NCBI RefSeq assembly: GCF_932526225.1
Contig: NC_064034.1
Location: 17,248,887 to 17,312,886 of the forward strand
Reading direction: 5' to 3'
Length of the DNA: 64,000 nucleotides
DNA from: Nematostella vectensis
Lineage: Eukaryota > Cnidaria > Anthozoa > Actiniaria > Edwardsiidae
Below are positions 1-11,037 of the stretch, piece after piece. The position numbers were made by a program, and so were the translations under genes. The notes beneath the pieces are model-generated. The model saw nothing but the letters and a program-made list of their open reading frames with translations. It was not told the origin of the DNA and made no database searches. How positions within the stretch are numbered: position 1 is the first letter of the stretch; every line of letters begins with the position of its first letter.

Positions 1-463
1 AGGGGGGAGAGGGTAAGGGAGTGACCAGAGGGGAGAGGGTAAGGGAGTGACCAGAGGGGAGAGGGTAAGGGAGTGACCAGGGGGAGAGGGTAAGGGAGTG
101 ACCAGAGGGGAGAGGGTAAGGGAGTGACCAGAGGGGAGAGGGTAAGGGAGTGACCAGAGGGGAGAGGGTAAGGGAGTGACCAGGGGGAGAGGGTAAGGGA
201 GTGACCAGAGGGGAGAGGGTAAGGGAGTGACCAGGGGGAGAGGGTAAGGGAGTGACCAGAGGGGAGAGGGTAAGGGAGTGACCAGAGGGGAGAGGGTAAG
301 GGAGTGACCAGAGGGGAGAGGGTAAGGGAGTGACCAGAGGGGAGAGGGTTAGGGAGTGACCAGGGGGAGAGGGTAAGGGAGTGACCAGGGGGGAGAGGGT
401 AAGGGAGTGACCTGGGGGGAGAGGGTAAGGGAGTGACCTGGGGGGGGGAGAGTAAGGTAGTGA
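1..463. repeat. 26-bp G-rich minisatellite
   Basis: Head-to-tail copies of a unit reading agaggggagagggtaaggga followed by gtgacc fill the left edge; units differ mainly in the length of the G run. The array degenerates after about 440 into a G-rich stretch and stops before 470. It continues off the left edge. No coding potential is seen. Confidence 0.95.
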
Positions 464-516
464 AGGGACCAAACTCCTATACAAGCGACCTCTAACATCT
501 TCGTGAAACCTCATTT

Positions 517-921
517 TTACGAACACTCTGTTTTTATGGACAACCCATTTGAACTCCTCGTTATTACGGCTACCTCGTTTTTATGAATTACGTAGTTGTC
601 CGTGATATCGAGGGCTGGGTGTGGCAATTCGTTAGTGCTAGTATTATGGATCATGATCTTAAGAGAGTCCATGGAATAGTGAGGACCTTGGAACACTTTT
701 AGATGTCCATTTTGTAGCAAGGAGTTTCTTTGAAATTCTGACAGTGTTTGCTCGACTGCTAATGTTAAATACCCTCCCCAAATAGTTCCGTCGGTCGTAT
801 AGGCAGGTTCGCGGAAAATAACGTTACATTGCATTTGAACAGATAGCAGCAGTGATGAACTCACCCGAATACAATGCCGCCGAGCGAGTAGCACGAGGGC
901 GAGCCAAGTGTAAGTAGGCAT
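517..921 (-). CDS. hypothetical ORF with signal-peptide-like N-terminus
   Basis: A 134-codon minus-strand ORF starts at ATG 921. Its first ~28 residues are hydrophobic (WLALVLLARRHC then SSSLLLSV), which could be a signal sequence. The rest has no recognisable domain; there is one N-glycosylation sequon (NTST). It lies between two repeat arrays. It could be a first exon whose partners are outside the window, a remnant, or a chance ORF. I do not recognise the family and no splice site decides the model. Confidence 0.2.
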   Translation of the reverse strand: MPTYTWLALVLLARRHCIRVSSSLLLSVQMQCNVIFREPAYTTDGTIWGGYLTLAVEQTLSEFQRNSLLQNGHLKVFQGPHYSMDSLKIMIHNTSTNELPHPALDITDNYVIHKNEVAVITRSSNGLSIKTECS

Positions 922-924
922 TAA

Positions 925-1345
925 GTAATATCGTCATTATCATCATCATTAACATTATCGTCGAAAGACGTCATTATCACAGACATCACCGCCATGATAA
1001 TTATCATTATCATCATCATTAACATCACCGTCATAATAATACGTCATCATTACAGACATCATCGCCATTATAATCATCATTATCATTAACATCATCGTCA
1101 TCTTCATCATCACAAAGATCATCACCATGATAATTATTATCATATCATATCATTATCATTATCAACGTCATCCCCATAATACGTCATCATACAGACATCA
1201 TCGCTTTTATAATCACATTATTATTAACATCATCGTCATCGTCATCATCACAGACATCATCGCTCTTATAATCACATTATTATTAACATCATCGTCATCG
1301 TCATCATCACAGACATAATCGCCATCATCATTTTAATAATAATCA
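925..1345. repeat. ATC/CAT-rich degenerate microsatellite
   Basis: Imperfect trinucleotide-type repeat dominated by atcatcatt and catcgtcat words, in loose blocks of 60-75 bp. Both strands show open frames here (Met/Ile-rich or His/Ser-rich) purely because of the repeat. No gene is supported. Confidence 0.85.
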
Positions 1346-1439
1346 AACAACTGGGGTTTCGAGTTATCGGCATTGTTTTTTCTATCCCTATGTTTGTTTT
1401 GATAATGAGATTCTAAGTTCCACTAATTGTGATGGTACT

Positions 1440-2110
1440 GATAATTTTGATGATGGTGATGATGATAAAAATAATGATTCTGATAATTACGATGCTGCTA
1501 ATGTTGATGATGATAATGATGGTGGTGGTAGTGATGTTATAGACGATGATAATGATGGTGGTGGTAGTGATGTTATAGATGATGATAATGGTGGTGGTGG
1601 TAGTGATGTTATAGATGATGATAATGGTGGTGGTGGTAGTGATGTTATAGATTATGATAATGATGGTGGTGGTAGTGATGTTATAGATGATGATAATGAT
1701 GGGGGTGGTAGTGATGTTATAATGATGGTGGTGGTAGTGATGTTATTAGATGATGATAATGATGGTGATGGTAGTGATGTTTTAGATGATGATAATGATG
1801 GTGGTGGTAGTGATGTTATAGATGATGATAATGATGGTGGTGGTAGTGATGTTATAGATGACGATAATGATGGTGGTGGTTGTGATGTTATAGACGATGA
1901 TAATGATGGTGGTGGTAGTGATGTTATAATGATGGTGGTGGTAGTGATGTTATAGATGATAATAATGATGGGGGTGGTAGTGATGTTATAGATGATGATA
2001 ATGATGGTGGTGGTAGTGATGTTATAGATGATGATAAGAAATTGGAGGTATAAGGAATGATGGTGGTGGTAGTGATGTTATAGATGATGATAAGAAATTG
2101 GAGGTATAAG
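1440..2110. repeat. 36-bp GATGATAAT-type minisatellite, left block
   Basis: Units of about 36 bp read gatgatgataatgatggtgg followed by tggtagtgatgttata. The variants have single substitutions or lose one 18-bp half. The last two copies end in an unrelated segment containing aagaaattggaggtataagg. Open frames on both strands are repeat artefacts. The same unit resumes at about 3232 after a ~1.1-kb interruption. Confidence 0.95.
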
Positions 2111-3231
2111 GAATGTATCAATGCGTAAATCGCAAGAAACGAATGAAAACTTCGTAAACTTAAGTTATTCACTAATCACTGTACTTACATCTAAAGCGCC
2201 TATGCTTTATGAACTGTTACTTGAAGCACAAAATTGAATAACTTAGCTTAGTAAAAACCTAGTAATCAGTCTTGCACCTAAAATTTGTCCAGATATTTAT
2301 TTTGAATATCTAATGTTACTGTAGTTGGTTTTTGTCCGTATATTCTGATCACAGTAAACCCTGAATATGAAGAACCTAGTTATCTTTTCAAGCTAGCTTA
2401 CCAGGTTCAAATTTAAATGGTGCATATAGAGGTATTAGGCTTCTAGCTTCTTATCTGAATATACAAAGATGGAGGAGGAGGCAGTTCTTTTGGAAAACCG
2501 TAATGACGCCAAAAAGGGTAATGTTCAAAAGCTGTTAAAGTTGTTATAGAAAAATAATATTGTGTATGTTTGTTTCAGCTTTGTTATGTTGGAACACTTG
2601 TTAGTAATTTTGTCCTGGATACCTTATGTCAAATGACTATTATTTTTCAAACATTTTTTCAACTTATATTTTTGTTATTTTTGTTATTTTTTTGAATTGT
2701 TTAATTAAATGATTTGTCAAATTCATAATAACGTCTTTTCCTTGGTGTTTCTAAATTACTCTAATTTCTCCAGTATTAACCCCTGAAGTAGGTGGAGTTT
2801 AAACGGCCATTTTGTAAAAACAGGGGGGAAGGGGTTGAAATCATCCCTTTAGTTACCCGATTAGTAGGGAGTAAAAATTGACTCCCATTTTGAGGGTGAA
2901 TTGTACTCTTTGAATGGAGTAACAACAAGCAACCTAGTAAATTACTCCACTTAGCTACCCCCTAAAGTGGGTAAAATTTACTCCCCTGAGAGAGTAGGAA
3001 AAAAGGAGTAAAAAATAACTCCATTTTGAGGGTAAATTGTACTCCTTTAATGGAGTAATAGCAAGCAACCTAGTAAATCACTCCCTTTAGTTACTCCCCT
3101 ACAGGGGTAAAATCTACTCCCTTGAGAGAGTAGAAGAAAGGGAGTAAAAAATTACTCTAAAAAGGGAGTCATTTTGTACCTCGGTTTTTTACTCCTTTTT
3201 TGGAGTTAAAACTACTCTTTGAAACTAACAG
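2111..3231. other. AT-rich non-coding interruption with ~130-bp tandem repeat
   Basis: This unrelated 1.1-kb stretch separates two blocks of the same minisatellite, so it may be an insertion or a unit later amplified around it. From about 2860 to 3190 it holds roughly 2.5 copies of a unit rich in ggagtaa/ttactcc words (for example aatggagtaa, agcaagcaacctagtaaa). These words are mutually complementary and could fold. No ORF or gene is seen. Confidence 0.6.
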
Positions 3232-3985
3232 TGTGGTAGTGATGTTATAGATGATGATAATGATGGTGGTGGTAGTGATGTTATAATGATGGTGGTGGTA
3301 GTGATGTTATAGATGATGATAATGATGGTGGTGGTAGTGATGTTATAGATGATGATAATGATGGTGGTGGTAGTGATGTTATAGACGATGATAATGATGG
3401 TGGTGGTAGTGATGTTATAGATGATGATAATGATGGTGGTGGTAGTGATGTTATGGATGATGATAATGATGGTGGTGGTAGTGGTAGTGATGTTATAGAT
3501 GATGATAATGATGGTGGTGGTAGTGATGTTATAGACGATGATAATGATGGTGGTGGTAGTGATGTTATTAGATGATGATAATGATGGTGGTGGTAGTGAT
3601 GTTATGGACGATGATAATGATGGTGGTGGTAGTGATGTTATCAGATGATGATAATGATGGTGGTGGTAGTAATGTTAAATATGATGATAATGATGGTGGT
3701 GGTAGTGATGTTATAGATGATGATAATGATGGTGGTGGTAGTAATGTTAAATATGATGATAATGATGGTGGTGATGGTAGTGATGTTATGGATGATGATA
3801 ATGATGGTGGTGGTTGTGATGTTATAGATGACGATAATGATGGTGGTGGTTGTGATGTTATAGACGATGATAATGATGGTGGTGGTAGTGATGTTAAACA
3901 TGATGATAATGACTCTAATGATGATGTTAAAGATGATGATGTTGATGCTAATGACGATGATAATGATGATGATGATAATTGTGTT
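3232..3985. repeat. 36-bp GATGATAAT-type minisatellite, right block
   Basis: Same unit as at 1440-2110, about 20 copies, becoming degenerate (gatgatgttaaagatgatga) after 3900. It lies in the intron immediately upstream of the exon at 4044. The long acidic (DDDNDGGGSDV) frame read through it runs into that exon only by chance. Confidence 0.95.
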
Positions 3986-4043
3986 GCTGGTGATGATAAT
4001 AATGGTGATTATGATGACATTTTCGATTTTGTTTGCCCTACAG

Positions 4044-6839
4044 TCTTCTCCTACCCTAACATCACAAGCCTGATAAACGCATTCCAGGCCTTGAACGTGA
4101 CGAGTATCGTGGTGGACCCTTACACAGTCCAGTCACGCCCTGATCTCTTCAACGACACGTGGTATAAGATTAGCAATATCATCAGCGAGGAGATTTCGTA
4201 TGGGGTGATACTTGGTGGAAATGCAGTCAAACTGGAGAGACACATCAGTGAGTATGTCAGCTCTAACGTGATGGCAGTCAGCATGGACTATCAGGTGGAT
4301 AACAGCACGAATACTACGGTGAGTCATCATCATCATCATAATCATATCATCATCATCATTATGTCATCATTATAATGTCATCATTAACAGCATAACATTA
4401 TCGTGCCATCATTATCATTATGCTATCATCATATCATTATCACCAACATCATCATCACCATCATCATCACCATCATGTCATCGTCATTCATAATAGAGTA
4501 TTTCAGCTCTAACGTAATGGCAGTCAGCATGGACTATAAATTAGACAACAGCACAACACTACTGTGAGTCATCATCATCATAATCAACATTATCATCATC
4601 GCCGTCATCATTGTCATATCTTCATTCAAAATGTAGAAAATAAGCTCTAATGTGATTGCTGTCAAAATGGACAAGATCACACGCCGCAGCATCATATTAA
4701 TGTCACAAGCATATCGCGCTTGATAAACCAGCAACCAACCAAAAAAAAGTCTTTGAGGTCAGGTATTAAAAAAGAAAACATTGTAGCCTGCTAGCCGGCT
4801 CTTATTCGGAAATGTTTCGCCTTTGAATATTAGGAATCATTTGGCGCGTGCGAAGCTCACTCTCGCCGCAGCGTACCTTGGCCTTCGCGCGCGCAACAGA
4901 ATCCCCAGTATTAGAAAACATAACATTTCCGAATACGCCCGAATGAGAGCCGGCTAGCAGACTAGCAAAATTGCGGCTCGTAGTTGTGCTATAAGGGCAG
5001 GAGAGAGACTCACTCTCAGCTCATGTCAGTCTTTTAAAACCCACAGGATTCTGGAACAATTAAAGTTTCCCAAGGTGAGACGGTGAACTTCCTGGATCCG
5101 TCCTCGCCGATATTTCGGGAAGGACTTCAGTATTGCGGCCTGGTGTTAGCCGGGATGGTCTTACTGGGTGTGACGTATCACGTGTTATATTACATTCAGT
5201 ACAGAGGTAGGCGGTTCTTATACCACTTACTCCACTTGGTCCTCACCCACCCATCCCACTCTCTTTAATTTTTGAATGAATCGTCCCTAACATGTAGCAG
5301 GGACAGTGGATAGGGAGGGGTCGGGTGGGAGGGGTTTCTGAACCCCATTTAAAACTAAGCCAAAAAGGCACGGGAGAGCCTCCTTATCAAACTTTTGTAA
5401 GGGGGGTGGTACTCGATGCAGAATAATACTATAGCTCCCTTGTTCAGTGTAGTCCACCTCCTACCATATCGTTTGCTCCTCCCCTACACCTCTCTGTCCC
5501 TCCCCTACACCTCTCTGCTCCTCCCCTACTCCTCTCTGCTCCTACGCTACACTTCTCTGCTTCTACCCAACTCCTCTCTTCTCCTCCCCTACTCCCCTCT
5601 GCTCCTACCCTACTCCTCTCTGCTCCTCCCCTACTCCTCTCTGCTCCTCCCCTACTCCTCTCTGCTCCTCCCCTACTCCTCTCTGCTCCTCCCCTACTCC
5701 TCTCTGCTCCTCCCCTACTCCTCTCTGCTCCTCCCATACCCCTCTCTGCTCCTCCCCTACCCCTCTCTGCTATTCCCCTACTCCTCTCTGCTCCTCCCCT
5801 ACACCTCTCTTCTCCTCCCCTACCCCCCTCTGCTCCTCCCCTACTCCTCTCTGCTCCTACGCTACACTTCTCTGCTTCTACCCAACTCCCCTCTGCTCCT
5901 CCACTACACCTCTCTGCTCCTCCCCTACTCCTCTCTGCTCCTCCCCTACTCCTCTCTGCTCCTCCCCTACACCTCTCTGCTCCTCCCATACACCTCTCTG
6001 CTCCTCCCTTACTCTTCTCTGCTCCTCCCCTACTCCTCTCTGCTCCTCCCCTACTCCTCTCTGCTCCGTCCCTACCCCTCTCTGCTCCTCCCCTACTCCT
6101 CTCTGCTCCTCCCCTACTCCTCTCTGCTCCTACGCTACACTTCTCTGCTTCTACCCAACTCCTCTCTTCTCCTCCCCTACTCCCCTCTGCTCCTACCCTA
6201 CTCCTCTCTGCTCCTCCCCTACACCTCTCTGCTCCTACCCTACTCCTCTCTGCTCCTACTCTTCACCTCTCTGCTCCTCCCCTACACCTCTCTGCTCCTA
6301 CCCTACACCTCTCTTCTCCTCCCCTACTCCTCTCTGCTCCTCCCCTACACCTCTCTTCTCCTCCCCTACACCTCTCTTCTCCTCCCCTACACCTCTCTGC
6401 TCCTCCCCTACACCTCTCTTCTCCTCCCCTACCCCTCTCTGCTCCTCCCCTACTCCTCTCTGCTCCTCCCATACCCCTCTCTGCTCCTCCCCTACTCCTC
6501 TCTGCTCCTCCCCTACTCCTCTCTGCTCCTCCCCTACTCCTCTCTGCTCCTCCCATACCCCCTCTCTTCTCCTGCCCTACCCCTCTTTTCTCCTCCCCTA
6601 CTCCTCTCTGCTCCTCCCCTACCCCCAACTTCTTGAGTTGCCACAACAAGCATGCTAATGACATCAGCATTTTATTTCAAGGTTCCCGCATGAATACATG
6701 CCCAAAAGATTCCTACTTTGAAAGCATTCAAGAGATGCGGAACGTTTTGGAGGAGTTCCACCAAAATTTTTGCGAGTTGTACAAACACTTGCGCCGTGAG
6801 CAGCTGTGGAAATCTGACGTCAAGAAATGCCAGCTGTAG
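4044..6839 (+). CDS. membrane-protein gene, 3' part; possibly iGluR-like
   Basis: Three plus-strand exons join in frame: 4044-4318 (acceptor tttgccctacag, donor GTGAGT), 5047-5206 (acceptor cccacag, donor GTAGGC) and 6682-6839 (stop TAG 6837). The phases fit at each junction. Exon 1 encodes an extracellular-looking segment with sequons (NIT, NVT, NDT, NTT) and the stretch YGVILGGNAVKLERHIS. Exon 2 has a transmembrane helix (GLVLAGMVLLGVTYHVLYY) and exon 3 a charged, Cys-containing cytoplasmic tail of about 50 residues. A ligand-binding lobe, one final helix and a short tail are reminiscent of the S2-M4 end of ionotropic glutamate receptors, but similarity is weak and the family call is tentative. 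The first exon begins mid-codon, so upstream exons are missing or outside the window. The introns contain copies of exon 1's end and a large minisatellite. Confidence 0.6.
4495..4675 (+). repeat. degenerate copies of exon end plus splice donor
   Basis: The last ~65 bases of exon 4044-4318 with its GTGAGTCATCATCAT donor recur at about 4497-4575 (agctctaacgtaatggcagt, then a shifted gtgagtcatcatcat). A poorer copy lies at 4630-4672 (agctctaatgtgattgctgt). Both are out of frame or lack a usable context, so they are not exons. They document tandem duplication across a splice junction. Confidence 0.85.
5440..6630 (+). repeat. 21-bp CT-rich minisatellite, intronic
   Basis: More than 50 copies of the 21-bp unit ctcctcccctactcctctct g. 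Because 21 is a multiple of 3, several frames stay open: a Leu/Pro/Tyr/Ser frame on plus and Gly/Ala/Glu/Arg frames on minus. The array lies within the last intron of the gene above, with conventional splice sites at either side, so I treat all these frames as artefacts. Confidence 0.9.
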
Positions 6840-6931
6840 CTTTAAGGAGCCCAAGACAGCCGCACCTGTGTTATTGTTTCGACTAATATTTGAAGAGATA
6901 CTATTTAGGAAGATTTCTCGAAATAACCTTC

Positions 6932-7100
6932 TAAAGCGGCAATCGCTCCAGTTTACTTCCCGTCGGGCCAACGGAAACCTTAGCCGATAAAAGACAAAAG
7001 AATCTTTTTAGAATCTGCACTATCTAACAGGACGTACGCTCTAAATTATCACATGCTTGAAGTTATTGACCGAAAGTAAACAGGTGATATTGCAGCTGTA
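6932..7100. mobile_element. MITE family A (taaagcggcaat...), short copy
   Basis: The left end taaagcggcaatcgctccag tttacttcc is inverted at the right end as gaaagtaaacaggtgatatt gc. Internal words (aaaagaatct, taacaggacgtacgctctaaattatca) match the elements at 23303-23553 and 51981-52234, so this is a non-autonomous family with at least three copies here. Confidence 0.75.
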
Positions 7101-8289
7101 AAACAAAATTTTATAATTTTTATACACTTATTATTTACTTTATACTTCACTAATCTATTTGTTTGAATATCGAGACAGCGGCTTAGAGAGGCTCTTAAGT
7201 GTGAAAGACATAAAGTGTGATACTTGTATACTAATTATCGATAATTAGCCAACTTTGGCAAGATTCGACCAAGATTGGCGCTTTGCACTCTAAAAGGGTA
7301 CTTTCGGGGTTTAATAGAAATGTAAAAAAAACGGCATTATGAACAGCGTATTAAATAAACAGCATTGTTGGAAAAACACGTAGCAAATATTTGCTTCACA
7401 GTACTGAGAGGTCCAGCCCAAGTAGCACTTCAGGGTAGTCTATAGCCCGAGTATCAGGCAATTTTATTTTTCAAAAGTTGGAGAGAAAAAATAAAATCGC
7501 TTCCCGGTATTATACTTCATAGGGAAAGGGCCTGACACTCGGGCTAGGTAGTCTATATTTAGTTTAGTGTCACTAAAAAAGGATGAGCTCAGCTTTTCGT
7601 GACATCGATAATTGGTAATTGCTGTTGGCTTATTCTGCAGAAAAGTCACTTATGGAAACACATCATAGCATTTATCAACTGTTTGTATATGCTTGAAATG
7701 TGTGAAGCTTTGAAATGTGGTTAAAAAAGCAGAGTTTTTGTTGGGATGTAGTCGAATTCATTAGGATTTAAACCAACCTTCGCAGAGTCTTGAGTTCCGT
7801 TCCTGATTGACTCCAGCTGTGAAGTTTTAAAAGGACTCCTTTTAGTAATATTTTGAGCTAACCATTTTAGTGCGCGGTTCCTCTGGCCAAGACCGTTCTT
7901 GAAAGATAACGAGACTAAAAAAAATCTAAAAACACCATCCTATGACATGGAAAATATCTATAGTTTGTCTTCTAAACACGTATAGCAGTAGTTGTGATCT
8001 GACCTCATATAAGAGTTGGGTATTGATTTTTTTAATATGATTTTATTGATTATTTAATCCAAAAATCTGTGGGAGTTCTGATGGTGTGTTTTGGAGGCGA
8101 TTGAAGCTGAACCTCCCGTCATCTAGAGCGGAAAATAAAATTCCGGGGAAAGCATTAAATGTACTCTGTGCAATGGGATCTTACAATCTTTTTAATCATT
8201 GTTGCTAAAAACACGTTATCAGGGGGAACAAGCCTTAAGCAATAAAATGCTTTTCGAGTAAGTGAAAGTAATCGAAAGGCTATTTTGAC
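7101..8289. other. AT-rich intergenic region upstream of PAN/LamG gene
   Basis: Apart from the MITE at 7444-7546 no gene, RNA or clear repeat is seen. The part next to ATG 8290 should hold the promoter, but no distinct core element can be assigned. Confidence 0.5.
7444..7546. mobile_element. MITE family B, ~100 bp copy
   Basis: Terminal inverted repeats agcccgagtatcaggc and gcctgacactcgggct flank an A/T-rich core containing ttttatttttcaaaagttgg. The same termini occur at 45388 and 46083-46426. No ORF is present; it is presumably mobilised in trans. Confidence 0.8.
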
Positions 8290-10508
8290 ATGATGTTTTT
8301 AACCATTTTTACTGGCATTTTTATCTCATCTATTATACAAAAAACAAGTGGTTTTCAAGCTTTTGCTATGCGAGACAAGGCGTTGGCGAGTTCTGCTAAG
8401 GCTTCGTGGCTCTTAACCTCGCTTGAGTGGTACCATTGCCTCCTCGCCTGCCAAGAAAATCCTCGCTGTGTTTCGTACAACTATCGGGGAGAAAAACAAG
8501 AATGCGAGCTCAGCACTGAAGGCCTTCTAGCTCAATGTGATAAAGACAAAGTTTTACACTTTGAAAGAGGAGCGATATTCAATCAGATTCGACTTTTTGT
8601 TTCCAAGGTAAGGTGATGTTTATCAGTTTTATCATGCAAAACATCTAACAATACGTTACACGTTTTACGTTTTTAAAGGGGCACATTAAACGTTTTAGAG
8701 AAACACATTTTACGATTAAAAAAAAACACATTTACGCGCAGGTTTTTTTACGAAATCATTTAACTAATCAATGTCTACTTTTTTAAATGATATTTATTCA
8801 TTTTTAACTATTTTTTGTTTCTAAGATCGACGAAAAACAAGGTGCTATTAAAGATACGCATTGCAAAACCGAGTATTCTTCTAACGTGACCAAAAGCACA
8901 AGTTGCACGGCCGAAGGAACGAATAGCACGACTGGAGAGAAAAATAGCACGACTGAAGGGGCGAATAATACGACTGGAGGGTTGAATAGCACGACTGAAG
9001 GAAAGAATAGCACGACTGGAGGGACGAATAGTACGATCGGAGGGACGAATAGCACGACCGGAGAGAAAAATAGCACGACTGAAGGGGCGAATAATACGAC
9101 TGGAGGGTTGAATAGCACGACTGAAGGAAAGAATAGCACGACAAGAGGGACGAATAGTACGATCGGAGGGACGAATAGCACGACTGCAGGGACTAATAAT
9201 ACGACTGGAAGTACGAATAATACGACTGGAGAGACGAATAATACGACTGGAGAGACGAATAATACGACTGGGGGGTTGAATAGCACGACTGAAGGAAAGA
9301 ATAGCACGACTGGAGAGACGAATAGTACGACTGGAGGGGCGAAAAATACGACTGGAGGGTTGAATAGCACGACTGAAGGAAAGAATAGCACGACTGGAGA
9401 GACGAATAGTACGACTGGAGGGGCGAAAAATACGACTGGAGGGTTGAATAGCACGACTGGAGGCACGAATAGTGCGATCGGAGTGACGAATAGCACAACT
9501 GGAGGGACGAATAGTACGACTGGAGGGACGAATAGCACGACTGGAGGGACGAATAGCACGATTGGAGGGACGAATAGTACGACTAGAGGGACGAATAGCA
9601 CGACTGGAGGGACGAATAGCACGACTGGAGGGACGAATAGCACGAGTGGAGGGACGAATAGCACGAGTGGAGGGACGAATAATACGACCAGTGCTGGAGC
9701 AACAGAAACCAGCGAATCGAATAAAGGTAAACATAGGTTTACATGTTTTAATCCATTTTTTATTTGTTTGGGCCTGACTAGCGGGAAAAAACTGGACAGA
9801 AGATTAACAAACGCTCTTACTTTTTCAGTACTGAACACAGCGCTTGCTTACTACCCTTTGAATGAGTTCTATCAGGGACGCGATATCAGTCGCCATAGCA
9901 ACCATTCAAGCTACGTGGCCAGAGGCGTCACTTACGCCACGGGACCTAAGGGAATGGTGGGCGGGGCGATGGAATTTGATCATTCGCGGAGAAGCTATCT
10001 CGCACTTCTTAATTCAGAGACATGGGGGTTCCTAAGCGAGTCTATGACCATAGCGTTTTGGGTCCACATAGATTCAAGTGAAAAGTTTTTTGACACACCG
10101 TTGGTTCACTTCTTTTACCGTTTGCAATATCATGATAATGATACTGACTATAAATATTGGGGGTTGAGGTTGTGGCATTATCGAGGTCAGGTGGATTTTG
10201 AGGTCGTGGATGACACTTCACAAGTCTTTTCTTGGTTGAAGATAATTCCGGTTTACAATACCTGGCAGTTCGTGGTTGCATCGTACAACAAGACAGGCCA
10301 GTGTATATTGCGTGTAGGTGACGTCTCGTTAAAGCGTTCTTGTTTACCTGGGAGGAATCTGGCAACCTTTCAGGGTTATGTGCGACTTGGCGAGGTAAAA
10401 TATGGTAGCCTTCCCTTCTATTTTCATGGCAGATTAGCATGTTTGATGTTTTTTGATTACATGCTTGACGACAAACAGATTGAAGAAATTCAAAGTGTAT
10501 GTGCATAA
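8290..10508 (+). CDS. secreted PAN-like / mucin-repeat / LamG-like glycoprotein
   Basis: Model of three exons: 8290-8607, 8826-9726, 9829-10508 (632 aa). Exon 1 gives a signal peptide (MFLTIFTGIFISSII) and a PAN/apple-like module with the spacing HCLLACQENPRC...C. Exon 2 is a serine/threonine-rich stalk of about 38 seven-residue repeats (GTNSTTG and variants), each carrying an N-X-T/S sequon. Exon 3 encodes a concanavalin A-like/LamG-like domain of about 225 residues (AYYPLNEFYQGRDIS at its start, FYFHGRLACLMFFDYMLDD near its end) and stop TAA 10506. Its likely place is cell surface or mucus; the ligand is unknown. The second intron (9727-9828) is 102 nt with no stop, so a retained form would add 34 residues. 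Two related, damaged units follow downstream. The domain names are from family knowledge, not a search. Confidence 0.85.
8895..9695 (+). repeat. coding 21-bp minisatellite (heptad sequon repeat)
   Basis: Tandem 21-bp units of the type acgaatagcacgactggagg g encode T-N-S-T-T-G-G heptads. Variant units replace the Thr with Leu (gggttg) or Lys (gaaaag). Higher-order blocks of several units repeat, for example 8935-9010 and 9061-9135. The antisense strand is open in all frames for the same reason and is not coding. Confidence 0.95.
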
Positions 10509-10686
10509 AAAATTGCCTTTCTCTTGCCCGTAGCCGAGGGGTGGGGGGGGTGGGGTGGGGGTCGGAAGAACCACCCCACTCGACTGGAACAATTGAATAA
10601 GAAAAAAAATTCTTTTATAAAAAGTAATACATCGCAAGAAAAGTTTGAGCCAAGGTTCGGACTTAACTATTATGTTGTCAACAAGG
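10509..10686. other. 3' flank of PAN/LamG gene
   Basis: This is the presumed 3' UTR and flank, including a G-rich run at 10541-10562. No clear AATAAA hexamer lies close to the stop. Confidence 0.4.
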
Positions 10687-11037
10687 CACAATCTAGTCCC
10701 GTGTATCGTCTGTACATTACACGTAACCTTGAGATGCGGTTGGTTGTTACAAACAAGACGTATCTATTAAAGGCCACAATCTAGTCCTGTGTATCGTCTC
10801 TACATTACACGTAACCTTGAGTTGCGGTTGGTTGTTATAAACAAGATGTATCTATTAAAGGCCACAATCTAGTCCTGTGTATCGTCTCTACATTACACGT
10901 AACCTTGAGATGCGGTTGGTTGTTATAAACAAGATGTATCTATTAAAGGCCACAATCTAGTCCTGTGTATCGTCTGAACATTACACGTAACATTGAGATG
11001 CGGTTGGTTGTTACAAACAAGATGTTTCTATTAAAAG
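10687..11037. repeat. 88-bp tandem repeat, four copies
   Basis: Copies begin at 10687, 10775, 10863 and 10951 with cacaatctagtcc and contain attacacgtaaccttgag and ggttggttgtta. They differ by a few substitutions. It is non-coding and just downstream of the LamG gene. Confidence 0.95.

Noticed and set aside
3572..4043. Acidic DDDNDGGGSDV frame fused to the exon at 4044
   Set aside because: The exon has its own acceptor (tttgccctacag) and the upstream sequence is minisatellite.
5416..6670. 406-codon Leu/Pro/Tyr/Ser frame and antisense Gly/Glu/Arg frames
   Set aside because: A 21-bp minisatellite inside an intron bounded by good splice sites.
8804..9838. Long minus-strand ORFs (Val/Leu/Phe-rich, Ser/Arg-rich) opposite the PAN/LamG gene
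   Set aside because: They arise because the 21-bp coding repeat keeps all frames open; the plus frame continues into a recognisable PAN-like and LamG-like protein, the minus frames do not.
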